Source: Spongospora subterranea f. sp. subterranea (Eukaryota; Endomyxa: Phytomyxea; Phytomyxea; Plasmodiophorida). From it: a stretch of DNA of 64,000 bases. Positions 47,511-57,810 of this stretch are shown here, one piece after another. The position numbers were made by a program, and so were the translations under genes. A model generated the notes under the pieces. That model made no database searches. It worked only from the letters and a program-made list of their open reading frames with translations, and was not told the origin of the DNA. The DNA lies in NCBI GenBank assembly GCA_049724395.1, contig JAUGWO010000145.1, forward strand, positions 1 to 64,000, read 5' to 3'. Numbering within the stretch: the stretch's first letter is position 1; each line of letters begins with the position of its first letter.

Positions 47511-48780
47511 CTAAGACAGGTCCTTGATCCGATCGCAGTTTACGATGACGAATCCGAATAAAACGAATCCGGCCCCGATGATGTAGAGAGCGGTCAGCTC
47601 TCGATCAAAGATGAACATGTCGCAAATCATCGACAACGGGACCGCACACGACAACCCAATCTGGAATCACAATCCAGTCAACATCAGGGTCTAGTAATTT
47701 CAAATAACATTCAGAACCGAAACTCATCGTAACAAGGAGAAAACAACTGAATTAATTTGGTACGGTGGCGATTAATGGCGACGTAAGCAGAATAGCTTTG
47801 GCCCAGATGACGTCACTGATGACAGAACTGATGGCGTTGAAACCGAGGCCGATAAACGTCATGATGGAGGGAACGGTGATGACGTATATGGAGGTGAGGT
47901 GGAGGATGGCCATTATTGGACCACCAACACAAATGACGTAGATCCCCATCCATGAAAAAAACGTCATTGTTTGAAGTCGTTGAGTATTCCATCCGATTCG
48001 CTTTCGTAGGCCGACTGTATAAATTCCTGATAAGACGGCGGCGCCCAGCGCAGCACCGTCTCCGGCCAAAGACGAAGCCCGACGTTGGTATGGGGAACGG
48101 ATGTTGTCGAGAAGAGCGACAAGGCATGCGCCGCCCAGAGTTGCCACAACTCCAATCACTTTGGCGGTCGTGGCCGGATCGTGATGCGTGAGGAGGCAAG
48201 AGAACATCAGGGTGAAAACTGAGGAGGTGGTGGACAAGATCATACTAGAGCTGAGCGACGTCCGCGACAGCGACCAGTTGTAAAGAAAAGCCATAGCCAA
48301 CCAGATCAGGACGAATTCGCCGCTCAATAAGCAAGTCTGGACTGAAGGTCACCGAAACAAGAAACAACTGGCAGAATCGCGAGTTCGTATGTACCTGTTT
48401 TGTGGAAAGGTAATTACTTGATGGAAAAACCGGTCTTCTGAAGACGATGGCAATTTGAAGTAATGAGAAAGTCGCCGACGTGACCAAGGTCAACGTCAAC
48501 GGATCGTCAAATGAAAGAACGCTGAAAATTTCCTATCGGTGAACGGCAATTTGCTACGTTATTTTCGAGACCCCAACGCAGATACAATGATGTTGTGCCC
48601 AACCTGTGTAACGATGGCTGAAGTTACCCAAAGCACAACGACGACCCCGATCAAGACCGAACCCAATGCCAAATCCGTTCGCTGGTTTTCGATATCGAGA
48701 AAGGCGGGAACAGCCAGCTGTATTTGATCGGGATTTAGGGGATTGGTCAGATCCGGCTCCACGATCTCACCTTGCCTCAT
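47511..48780 (-). CDS. SLC35F5-like (drug/metabolite superfamily) membrane transporter
   Basis: The four exons run from ATG 48780 (MRQGEIVEP) to a TAG at 47513-47511. Exon 1 carries the first helix (LGSVLIGVVVVLWVTSAIVTQ). Exon 2 (about 48510-48415) has LSFDDPLTLTLVTSATFSLLQI. The large exon 3 (about 48326-47762) holds the EamA-type helices, including LIWLAMAFLYNWSL, SSSMILSTTSSVFTLM and GVVATLGGACLVALLDN. Exon 4 has IGLSCAVPLSMICDMF and ALYIIGAGFVLFGFVIVN. This order fits SLC35F5 and fungal THI74-type transporters of vacuole or Golgi. Its substrate cannot be read from sequence. The region just upstream (48781-49010) is a degenerate copy of a sequence better preserved at 60.3-60.6 kb. Confidence 0.85.
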
Positions 48781-49047
48781 TTTATTACCGGATATCACCG
48801 TATGAAATACCACGTTGTTTTCGGGCACCTCAGCACCAACCGGCAATCACCTCTCAAATCTTCAATGACGACGACCTACGGCACATTTTCATTCACAACA
48901 TCTTCCAGCGTTGATTTCAGGAAAAAATCGGAGTTCATACCTTTACGAGCATTCTACACATTAAAAAAGCGAAGGTACGAATGTGGATTGTTTGGCCCCA
49001 CAATCCGTCTTCCGATGATGGTTTGATCGAAATTCTGGGGAGCTGTA

Positions 49048-49200
49048 TGTAGTACAGCCCTCTGTACTATCGGTCCCGTTACGACAACTTTATGTCTTTT
49101 CTTAATAAATCATTCTTATTATAAGCTCTTATGAACTCTTGTAAACCTTTGTTACACATCTTCACCAATACCGCTGGCTTTACTTTCTAAAGTCAGTACA
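49048..49200 (+). repeat. Left LTR
   Basis: TG...ACA boundaries. Nearly identical to 50234-50363 apart from a 23-bp block (ACTATCGGTCCCG region) missing from the right LTR. Confidence 0.8.
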
Positions 49201-49551
49201 AAACGTTTTTACTGGTAACCAACCGCTGGGTAGCTTTCTACTGACCTTTGAGGCCAATGGTGAACAATCGAGGCCACACTGATCCTGAAGTGGCTGATTC
49301 TCAGCCAAACAGCTCTGCAAGCCGGTACTGAAACTCTTACTATCAGTCAACTTGCTATATCTGGCAGATCGCCAGTATTTTTTCCTGTAGAAGCCCCCAA
49401 ACTCAGAAATTTTGGTCCTCAATCAATCGCAATTTTCGTTAGACAACGATCCTCTTACGAGCCACTTGTCGTAGAACGACGTCAGATACATGGCGAATCT
49501 ATCACTGCTGTTTCCATCAAAAGCACAAGTGATCCTATTCGCCCAAAACAT

Positions 49552-50095
49552 TTGCAACATTCGAGATCGGTAAATCGATCGAAGAAAACAGTCTTGGAAA
49601 AATTTCTGTCGCGTCCACCCCCTATAAACGGTTGTTTAGTATGCAAGGGAGCACACTGGGTACAAGTTTGGGACACAGCGACGTCCGAACAAGTGAAAGC
49701 TGCCCACGACAACTTAAAATTGAAACCAGGAAAACCCCCAGTTGAAAGCACTACATAACATATTAGAGAAAACATTCGTGGAGAGCGACCAAGTCACATT
49801 CCAAAACAAGATTTCATTTCCACTTGAATTAGATAATGGCGCGTCAAAGACGACGTTATCAACCAAAATGTTGTCTTCGATATCTGCGATAACGCCTGTG
49901 ATGATCCGAACTCTCGATCCTCCGCTAACTTGCAAACTTGCTACCATAAGTCATTCGACGACGATATCTAACACCGCTTATCTCGATCTTACTCTTTCTT
50001 TGCGGGCAGGAACCGTAAATTTTCGAAACATTGAATGCTATGTCACTGACGAGGGCATGGAAACCGTTTTAACAGTCAGCCAGAAATCCTTGTAG
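49552..50095 (+). pseudogene. Retroelement gag zinc knuckle and retropepsin-like domain
   Basis: The frame 49552-49758 contains a Cys-rich knuckle (CLVCKGAHWVQ). An overlapping frame 49742-50095 contains FPLELDNGASKTTLS, the DxGA motif of an aspartic (retropepsin) protease with Asn in place of Ser/Thr, followed by ECYVTDEGMETVL. Frames are broken upstream (49200-49550) where the rest of gag would be. This is a remnant inside the LTR element and not expected to be functional. Confidence 0.65.
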
Positions 50096-50233
50096 CTTGG
50101 AAAGGGTTTGATGGATATGATTCAACTTGGGAACCTGTTCAAAATGTTCCTGTATAACTTCAAGCGTTTTTACGTGACAGGACCGATTTTTTTTTGTCAC
50201 GTTCATTGCCCGAATCTTTATGAGAGAGGCGAG

Positions 50234-50363
50234 TGTAGTACAGCCCTCTGTATATGTCTTTTTTTAATAAATCATTCTTATTATAAGCTTTTAAGAACTC
50301 TTGTAAACCTTTGTTTACACATTTCTACCTATACCGCTGGCTTTACTCTCTAAAGTCAGTAAA
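50234..50363 (+). repeat. Right LTR
   Basis: Preceded by a purine-rich tract and followed by the CTGTA target duplication. Ends AAA where the left LTR ends ACA. Confidence 0.8.
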
Positions 50364-51005
50364 CTGTATATGAAATCAGTTAAAGCTGATCTTGCGGAGA
50401 ATCAATTTATATATGTTGGTTTGTCAAACGCTTTGTATAGCGCTGACAACAACAAATGATTTGGCATTTTAATGCCAGGGGTGTAGTGCCCATAGTTAGA
50501 ACAGGGCCATTGGTATCTGTGTATGGGAATCAAAAGACGTTCATATGCAAAACTGATTCGAGCAGAGTCGAAAACAGTTTTGAGAGGGACCGTTGGATGG
50601 GATTGCAATTCGACATGAGATCATTCGAGCTCGTTTGGTGGTCAGAAGCTTCGATAGGCTTCCCACATCCTCAAAAGATGATGTCTTCAGAAATCGTTCC
50701 TGATTTTTACAGACCATTTGCAACCGTGTCGGAACCGATATAGATATGTGGTCAGAATCTGAGCAATGAACAGATTCGCAATGACCTCACAGCGAGTTCT
50801 CCCCTTCCGGTAAAATACGTTTAAAAAGCTATCAGTTTCATCAGGTTATTGATAAGAATGTTGCATTGAGTTATTGAAACTGTAAAAGGACTTGGTATAT
50901 TTTTGCCGCATCCCACTTCCAGCGCAAAAGTGAGTCGATGCTTGTGGCACAAGTGGTCTTTGCATCAGCTGGGTGACCGCGAAGTATGGCCACTATTGGC
51001 GGGTT

Positions 51006-51475
51006 CTACGCCAGGAACAAACGACAACAATATTGAATATTCAAGTTAATCGCTGTTTGTTCGCAATTGGGTTCATTCACAGATCCTCCCGAGCTCAGCA
51101 GAAGAGCGGGCGTCGCACCTGGTCGTGTCTGTTCATATAATCGCAATACCGAGATCAATTCGTTGCAATTCACCGATCCGCACCGATCGAACCCATCACC
51201 AAACAATTTGACCATATTGTCATGATTGTAGCGCCGAGGGTTCGCAGCTCCGGCGATCGGCCCCAACTACTGAAGAAGTGCTTTGTAGAGGGTAAATGAT
51301 TCAAGGGCGTCCTTGTCACCACAGTGCAAGGACCGTCATCGTCTGTTGTGGAACACCCCAGGCACAAGATGCTTAACACTGATATCACACAGCAACTCAT
51401 TGAGGTTTCGACAATATCTGTATTGATGAAGGCACGTGTGCGTCCTTGCGATGTGTCTTCAATAGCTATACACAA
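51006..51475 (-). pseudogene. Small signal-peptide protein gene, copy 1 (one-base frameshift)
   Basis: Minus-strand frame beginning MSCCVISVLSILCLG, with a hydrophobic leader followed by STTDDDGPC and a KHFFSSWGRSPEL segment. It breaks at about 51240, where one base in an A/G run is missing relative to the copy at 57.4-57.7 kb, and resumes as MVKLFGDGFDRCGSVNCNEL to a stop at 51006. That last motif is loosely EF-hand-like (FDxxGSVxxxEL) but the loop is too short to be sure. Unlike copy 2, its C-terminal 20 codons are open. Confidence 0.5.
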
Positions 51476-52046
51476 ACATCAACAGGAAAACTGCGATCCC
51501 CATTGCGATCCCAATTGTGATCCCTGACAGCACAAAGAAGTTATAATATTCGTAAGGCATTCAAGCAAATTTCAGAGGTGGAAACTTAGTGGAAGTTGAG
51601 ACGCAATCACAATCAAGATGGTATTTTAGAGAACGAAAAATTATGTTGTTGCATAACGAAACATTCATTATTACAATTTCAACTGCAACAGTATAATGAA
51701 ACTCACAAAAGCAGGCGCGCATGGAGAGGAGGAAACGGGTGGGTGTACAGCACAGAATACCATCAGTACAGAAGTTCGGTTCATGTTCCTCCATTTCGTA
51801 ATTGGATCGTAGAGAAATGGCGTCATAATTGACCTGGCTATCAGATACAGTAGTTTCCGTCATTGGAGTTACGATTATGTCCAAAAATTCCGCTGAATTA
51901 GGAGCATTAACGGTATCTGTCTGAACTTCAGGGCTCATCGAAGGACCTGCAGGATTGGTATCATCCGGTTTAGCAGCATTAACATGGACGGCGACAAAAC
52001 ACTGAGCAGCAATGGCAAAGAATATGCAGAGAAGCTTTCGCGACAT
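51459..52046 (-). CDS. Small secretory-pathway protein with one C-terminal TM helix, copy 1
   Basis: Exon 1 is 52046-51707 and exon 2 is 51523-51459, joined by an intron with GTGAGT donor and CTGTCAG acceptor, giving 134 aa. The protein starts with a strong signal peptide (MSRKLLCIFFAIAAQCFVAVHVNAA). An acidic Ser/Thr-rich ectodomain with a CTDGILCCTP cysteine cluster follows. Exon 2 encodes almost only a membrane helix (ITIGIAMGIAVFLLMFVYSY). A longer open frame extends upstream to 52130, but the signal peptide and the state of copy 2 favour 52046. No family is recognised. The donor and phase are conserved in copy 2, which supports the splice model. Confidence 0.6.
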
Positions 52047-52204
52047 GAGAACAGACTCGATAGTAGGTGATCTTCTACAGGTTTGGCGAGATGTCCGGGG
52101 AATTCCCACGGTGAATGGGAAACTCCGCATTGTTTGAGGGATATACTGATTGACTGCAGAATGACTGCTAATTGCGCTAATATTTATCCGTCATGACTTA
52201 CGGA

Positions 52205-52729
52205 GCGGAGCGCATCCGCACGTCCTTCTCCAACGTGGCGGGTGTGTCAACATGATCCAGTGTGGAAAACCAACAAATTATACATTTACGCATTTTGTCC
52301 TGATTTTTTAGCGTAATGGGGATTATTACAGCATGTGTGTATCCGATGCGGTGCTTCCTGTTGTGACGTCGTTGCCCACACGTGTAATAAATTTGGTTTA
52401 CTATGATAAATCGGCATCGCCATCAATTAAAAGCGGCATTACCTAACCTAAACAAAACGACCCAGAGAGGTCAAAGTGTGCACAGTGATCAAGATTTGTT
52501 CATGATCAAGCTATGGGAAAACTTCTTCTCGTAAACAATAAGATAATCTGAACAAGGAGATGAACGTTCAATTGATAGCGTTTTTTTATATGACAAAAAG
52601 ATAGGATATCTAAAATTCAATGTGTGTGGCTAATCAAAGCGTGCTCATTTTACTCTGTGAACTCGACTGTTAACATTTGCGCTTCGAACCGCCGCCAGTA
52701 TTTAAGCCAGAATCGCCTATATCAATTAC
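52205..52729. other. No gene seen
   Basis: AT-rich stretch between the duplication and the SLC35F5-like fragment. No frame or repeat recognised. Confidence 0.4.
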
Positions 52730-52869
52730 AAGCACAACGACGACCCCGATCAAGACCAAACCCAATGCCAACTCCGTTCGCTGGTTTTCGATATCGAGAA
52801 AGGCGGGAACAGCCAGCTGTATTTGATCGGGATTCAGGGGATTGGTCAGATCCGGCTCCACGATCTCGC
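52730..52869 (+). repeat. Copy of SLC35F5-like exon 1 region
   Basis: About 140 bp nearly identical, and in the same orientation, to 48631-48770 of the transporter gene (antisense codes for the first helix). It starts at AGCACAACGACGACCCCGA and stops abruptly at CACGATCTCGC. It is the leftmost of the gene fragments assembled in this region. Confidence 0.85.
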
Positions 52870-53096
52870 TGTACCATATGGAAATAATCGATCCTTGGGC
52901 ATAGCCAGGGAGTGCGCCATGGCCTCATCTACCGTGCGTCAAGCAGGATTGCTCGACTCCAGGGAATGGCTAATACACAGATTGAATTTGGAACGGATTC
53001 CAACGTGGAATTGCTACAAAGATCGTTTTGCAAATACATTTGCATCTGCATTTGAATTCGCGTTTGGCGTCTAAATAATGACTGTCAAAATGATTA

Positions 53097-53548
53097 TTGA
53101 TGAAGAGAAGGCTGAAGTGGGTGCTGGGAGCCCCATTAATCTGGGTGACGATACGGCGAGGTCGGGCTGGTGACATCATGGAAACCATAGCCGCGCCAAG
53201 GTTGGCCGAGAGGAACCATTTGGTAAAGTTCCTGGAGGAACTGGAAAGATACGATTTGCATCTTGCTGATGCTGGAAGGTCCGACACAGCAAAAGACGTC
53301 GTCACGATGATCGAGCCGGAGCACCTGGCCGTTATCGCTATACACGAAACTGGATAGGGATCCAGGGGTTGTGACTGGGACCGAGGTACGAAACTGGATC
53401 AAGCAGGAGCTTGTTCGAGGATTGCCGACGGCGGCAGGTACCGTCCAGAAGGACATACTATCGATTAAGATGTCCAGGACTATGGTTGGGAAGTTGTCGG
53501 TGCTGGATTTACTAACCAGGCAGGAAAAGGTGATTAAAGACAAGGGTT
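53097..53548 (+). pseudogene. Possible retroelement gag-like fragment
   Basis: Two frames, 53097-53357 and 53371-53601, read LVKFLEELERYDLHLADAG and NWIKQELVRGLPTAAG...DLLTRQEKVIKDKG, style and spacing like retrotransposon gag helices (LVxGLP). No zinc knuckle follows; dynein-derived sequence starts at about 53550 in the same frame. Identification is tentative. Confidence 0.3.
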
Positions 53549-53549
53549 T

Positions 53550-53962
53550 TCTCGGCCAAGGGCAGGTATGGACAACTAAAATGATCTCGTTTCCGATTTG
53601 AGTTGCTTTTGCCAATTTAGGGGCCTCATGCGGCAGCAGCAATTATGATTCTTTCCTCTTGTTTCACTAAATGCCGGCAACGACCCAGTTTGCAACGATA
53701 TTGTGCACCTCGACGTCAGTAAGCACAGTTGTATTTTGACATGATCTAATGCCATCTTCCAAAGTTTCGTTCCTTTCCCTTCGTGGTTGCAACAGACAGC
53801 ATGGGCAGAGATATGTCGTTTGTCAGCGTCGTTCCCGGAATTTTCGTCGTTCGCCTCCACATTCAATGAATATGGGATGGATTGGAAGAGAATATTTGAT
53901 GGTTCCGAGCCACATCGGATTCGTCTACCATCAAGTTTCCAAACTGGTAAACTCAATCATTC
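53550..53962 (+). repeat. Patchwork of fragments copied from dynein, an intergenic tag and protoporphyrinogen oxidase
   Basis: Four pieces abut. (1) 53550-53646 is the inverted copy of dynein 30361-30456, containing one exon end, the whole intron and the next exon start. (2) After a 16-bp gap, 53663-53685 equals intergenic 44747-44769. (3) 53686-53771 equals protoporphyrinogen oxidase 61629-61714, same orientation, one visible mismatch. (4) 53771-53960 is the inverted copy of dynein 30809-30998, starting inside an intron and running 58 codons into the exon without amino-acid change. The pieces join directly or within a base. Retained introns show the source was DNA or unspliced RNA. Confidence 0.9.
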
Positions 53963-54883
53963 AGACGTCGTTGGTAATTCAATTTTGTTCGTCAATGATT
54001 CGTTTTCAGTTGTCTTTAATGAGATCTGTTTCCATCCATCTACTTTTTGGTATTGTTGTTTCCCTATGTAATCTTTAACGTATTTCTCACATTGATCATG
54101 TGTTGCTGTAATGTTGTTATTTATCAGTGTGACTTCATCTATCGGGAATAGGGTCCCGAAATGGTTTAGTCTACTATGTCCCATCGGTGTTGCTGGGTTT
54201 GCATGCATGTGATGCAGCAAATAGATCGTGGTGTTCCATTGAATAACGTCACTCAGTTTTGAGAAGGATGACGCTATCCATATCTGTATATCGGTCTTCA
54301 GTACTTCTGTTGCCTGACTTATTATGTTTATGTTGATCTTGTATAAAAACGCTGCTACTGTTAGTTCAAATAGTCCAGCCCATTGTCTATCCTGTTCCAT
54401 CATGTCAAGATATTGGTCAAGATTTCAATTGTCGTTATCCGGTAGGGAGCCTGCGTTGTTCAGTATTTTCGTTGCTATTGTTCTTCCCTGTTTAGGATCT
54501 CTGGCATATTCACATATGTTCCTACGTAGTTGCTCTACTGTCATGTCTGGTATGGCACGTAATAGTCTGATCGCTTCGAATGCGCAATTGCCCACTCCAA
54601 TTACATCTTTGAAGATATACCTTATGTTGTCGATTATAATTGCGCAAATTGAATGTATCCCATTGCTGTTCCCACCCATTTGGGAGTGCCTGTGGTTGTT
54701 TCCTTTCCTTTCAGTTGTATCTGTTTTCTTTCGTCTATTGCTTATCTTTTTTCCCTGTTCTGTTTCGAAGTGCATGATTTCGTTTTCTATATCGTGAATG
54801 TTTGTGGCTATATTGTTGGAGGATGCTAGATTCGTAAGCACATTATTTATAGTGTTAATGGTGTGTCGTTTGCTATTATTCAC
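53957..54883 (-). pseudogene. Retroelement ORF with OTU-type cysteine protease domain, one in-frame stop
   Basis: From 54883 (GTG in a 4-base overlap with the upstream frame) the minus strand is open to 53957 except for a single TGA at about 54424. The sequence fits an OTU fold: GVGNCAFEAIRLL at the catalytic Cys (canonical DGNC has Asp first, here VGNC), WAGLFELTVAAFLYKININI, TIYLLHHM and LNHFGTLFP with the candidate His. OTU domains are known in some retroelement polyproteins. The change at the Asp-Gly position and the stop argue for decay, but readthrough of the TGA cannot be excluded. Confidence 0.6.
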
Positions 54884-55446
54884 TTCAGATGGAGTGTTTT
54901 AAGTGGACATGATCTATAGAAATGGCCTTCTTCACCACATGTAACGCAGCTTGAGGTTTCATTGACTTTCGCACATGCGGTTGCCTTGTGCTCTTTAGTT
55001 CTCCCGCAAATGAAGCACACCGCGGGACCACATTTATCTTTTCGCGTACAATGCATTGATAGACATTGTTTGCAAATGTTTGATTCTTTTGATCTTTCTT
55101 CGTTTGCCCTGTAAATTCCCGAAAAAAATGTGCCTTTCATCCTCAATGACTCTTTGAGCATCACTTTGAGTGAAAACGTGAACTTGGCGGTATTTCCTCC
55201 AATCCATTTGCATAGTGCCGGTTTGGGCGGTCTAAAGCCGGCGATGGCCATGCCGTTGCTGACCATTGTTTTCTGTAATCCGTGTATGTAAATCTGTCTT
55301 TTGGTATCTGCACGACGCAGCGTCTCGCAAGGACAAGATGAAGAAAGGTTTTGTTTAACATATCTGTGGCCTAGGCGACCGCAGGTTCTGTTCGCCGTTA
55401 AGGCAGCCCCGGGTATCTCCCAAGTATACCAGCGCATGTTAAACAA
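54880..55446 (-). pseudogene. Retroelement ORF1/gag with three zinc knuckles
   Basis: The minus frame contains Cys/His clusters CKQCLSMHCTRKDKC, CFICGRTKEHKATAC and CVTCGEEGHFYRSC, the last a canonical CX2CX4HX4C knuckle. Upstream is a basic domain (RYVKQNLSSSCPCETLRR...IYIHGLQKTM). The 5' part of the same ORF is recognisable at about 55700-55540 (KWVQNLKLENICISKSG, GQAKFREKSPTERVKLTT), but the two are separated by an inverted duplication (55363-55537). The ORF therefore cannot be translated whole. No reverse transcriptase is present in the window. Confidence 0.65.
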
Positions 55447-55537
55447 AACCCTTCTTCATCTTGTCCTTGCGAGACGCTGCGTCGTGCCGATACCAAAAGA
55501 CAGGTTTACATACACGGATTATTGGAAACAATGGTCA
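55260..55537. repeat. Inverted duplication inside the retroelement ORF, arms about 103 bp
   Basis: 55260-55362 and 55435-55537 are reverse complements at over 90% identity, with a 72-bp spacer. Both arms encode the same peptide in opposite directions (MLNKT.LHLVLARRC...). The outer sequence continues as retroelement coding on both sides in the minus orientation, so the right arm and spacer were inserted into the ORF. Confidence 0.85.
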
Positions 55538-55849
55538 GCAAGCATTCTGTGATTTCGTGGTTAGTTTTACTCTCTCGGTTGGGCTTTTTTCCCTGAATTT
55601 GGCCTGACCTTCTCTAAGTCCTTTCAGTGTTACCGTTCCAGATTTGCTGATGCATATATTTTCCAGCTTTAAATTTTGCACCCATTTCACTGCTCATAGA
55701 AGGTCGCAATCAATTGTGGATCTTCTCCATTGGTCGCTCAAGGCTGCGAAAACGAGAACCGCGCGAGAAGCCGCGCGCGACCTGGGGATTCCCGTTCAAG
55801 GCTTCAAGCGGAGGGGAAAGTGTAATCCGTCCGTGTGAGGATTGTGCGC

Positions 55850-55965
55850 TTCGATTTTAAGGACGATCGGAGAATTAAAACGATCGGAGAATTGAATACC
55901 TCGATTTAAGGGCGATTGGAGAATTGAATACCTCGATTTACGGGCGGTCGTAGGATTGAATAAAG
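55850..55965. repeat. Short tandem repeat, unit about 34 bp
   Basis: Three to four diverged units built from CGATTGGAGAATTGAATACC and TCGATTTAAGGG. Just upstream (on the minus strand) of the retroelement ORF, so it may be part of its 5' untranslated region. The rest of 55966-56813 is AT-rich, with CCGATAAATCGG-type short palindromes near 56460-56550 and no gene. Confidence 0.6.
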
Positions 55966-57431
55966 GACACTTTGCATTTGAGCTGCTATCGGAAGGTTAA
56001 CTCGAGTGTAGTTGTCGAGCGATTGAGCCGAAGTCGCTACAGTTTGCACAGCCTTTTTTTTTTTTGAAAACTCTCGTTTTGCGATTTCGATAGGTCGTGT
56101 TGGGTCGTTTGACCGCTGGTGTTGCACTCATTGTTGTTTCTTTGGGCTGTTAGATCGTGTTCTCTTATGCATTGTTACTAATGTATCTCTTTGATCGCTT
56201 TTTCCGCACTTGTCAATTGGTGCTACCGTTCCATCACTACATACACTATGGTGTATGTTAGCATTGTCTACTGCTCTGAAAAAAGTTTCTGTAGAGCATA
56301 GTTGTTTGTTTGTGTTCTCATTTTGTCTTCTACTTTTTATGATTACGATATCTACTGTGTTTGTTTCGTTTCTTTTAATATAACATTGTGGTGTTATCGT
56401 GTGTTTCTTGACCTATTCCCGTTTAATCCGTTTGCGTGTTAAAAAATGCCAGTTCCGATATATTGGTTCCATAAAAGTTCCAATACATTAGTTTCACCAT
56501 ATCCCGATAAATCGGTTTCATAATCGGTTTTCATCTCTTTCCGATAAATCGGATTGCTCGCTTTGCGGTTTCCCCTTATATGCATTCTTTCGGCTCGTTT
56601 CAAACTTTTTGACAGTTCTCAATTTGCACGAATTCTCACTCCGAAAAATGATTAAGGGGCGGTCTGTCAGCTGTTGCTTATCATGGGTGGGAGTTCACAG
56701 GGGAAGACTCCGAGCATCAACCACCAACTTTGATAATAGCCGACTCCAACCATTAAATAGACACCAATTCAACCGACATCATTCGATGCGTGACTTGCGC
56801 AGTCTATAGCGGAGTGATGGTTTGATCGAATTTCTGGGCGGCTGTATAATGAAATCAGTTAAAAATGATCTTGCGGAGAATCAATTTTTATATGTTGGTT
56901 TGTCAAACGCTTTGTATAGCGCTGACAATAATAAATGATTTAGCATTTTATGCCAGGGGTGTAGTGACCATAGTTAGAACACGGCCATTGGTATCTGTGT
57001 ATGGGAATTACAAGACGTTCATATGCAAAAGTGATTCGAGCAACGCCCAAAACAGTTTTGAGAGGGAACGTTGGATGGGATTGCAATTCGACATGAGATC
57101 ATTCGAGCTCGTGTGGTGGTCAGAAGCTTCGATAGGCTTCCCATATACCTCGAAAGATGATATTCCCAGAAATCGTTCCTGATTTTTACAGACCGTTTGC
57201 AACCGTAAATGATCTGTCGGAGCCGATATAGATGTGTGGATGTTAAGAATAATTGTTTATCGAAGTCAGTTTATCATCATCCCACTTCCAGCGCAAAAGT
57301 GAGTCGACACAAGTGGCCTTTGCATCAGCTGGGAGTATGGTCACTATTGGCGGGTTCCACGCCAGGAACAAAAGACAATACTGAATATTCAAGTTAATCG
57401 CTGTTTGTTCGCAATTGGGTTCATTCACAGA

Positions 57432-57749
57432 TCATCCCGAGCTCAGCAGAAGAGCGGGCGTCGCACCTGGGTCGCTTCGTTCATATAATCGCAATACCGA
57501 GATCAATTCGTTGCAATTCACCGATCCGCACCGATCGAACCCATCACCAAACAATTTGACCATATTGTCATGATTGTAGCGCCGAAGGGTTCGCAGCTCC
57601 GGCGATCGGCCCCAACTACTGAAGAAGTGCTTTGTGGAGGGTAAATGATTCAAGGGCGTCCTTGTCACCACAGTGCAAGGACCGTCATCGTCTGTTGTGG
57701 AACACCCCAGGCACAAGATGCTTAACACAGATATCACACAGCAACTCAT
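57432..57749 (-). CDS. Small signal-peptide protein gene, copy 2
   Basis: ATG 57749 begins MSCCVISVLSILCLG and stays open through the point where copy 1 is frameshifted, including MVKLFGDGFDRCGSVNCNEL, then stops at a TGA after LLLSSG. In copy 1 that codon is GGA and the frame goes on for about 20 codons (EPNCEQTAINLNIQY), so copy 2 is probably truncated. A hydrophobic leader suggests secretion; no family recognised. Confidence 0.5.
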   Translation of the reverse strand: MSCCVISVLSILCLGCSTTDDDGPCTVVTRTPLNHLPSTKHFFSSWGRSPELRTLRRYNHDNMVKLFGDGFDRCGSVNCNELISVLRLYERSDPGATPALLLSSG

Positions 57750-57810
57750 TGAGGTTTCGACAATATCTGTATTGATGAAGGCACGTGTGCGCCCTTGCGA
57801 TGTGTCTTCA

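Larger units (their letters stand above)
49048..50363 (+). mobile_element. Short LTR retroelement with gag/protease remnant, 1,316 bp
   Basis: Left LTR 49048-49200 (153 bp) and right LTR 50234-50363 (130 bp) begin TGTAGTACAGCCCTCTGTA and end with AAAGTCAGT followed by ACA (left) or AAA (right). The length difference is one 23-bp block in the left LTR. The element is flanked by CTGTA (49043-49047 and 50364-50368), a 5-bp target-site duplication. A purine tract (GAGAGAGGCGAG) sits immediately before the right LTR, as a polypurine tract should. The interior is only about 1 kb, with no reverse transcriptase or integrase, so the element is non-autonomous or internally deleted. The allelic state without it is seen at 56848 in the duplicate. 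Confidence 0.85.
49013..52204. repeat. Segmental duplication copy 1 (interrupted by an LTR element)
   Basis: 49013-49047 plus 50364-52204 match 56814-58575 as a direct repeat of about 1.8 kb, mostly over 90% identical. It starts at GATGGTTTGATCGA and ends near TATCCGTCATGACT. The intervening 49048-50363 is absent from the other copy and is the LTR element. Confidence 0.85.

Noticed and set aside
51006-51266. EF-hand calcium-binding motif (FDRCGSVNCNEL)
   Set aside because: The loop lacks the spacing and acidic residues of a real EF-hand; mentioned only as a loose likeness.
53749-54078. Plus-strand frames that look like a conserved protein ([15 protein letters not shown])
   Set aside because: They are the copied dynein exon, not an independent gene.
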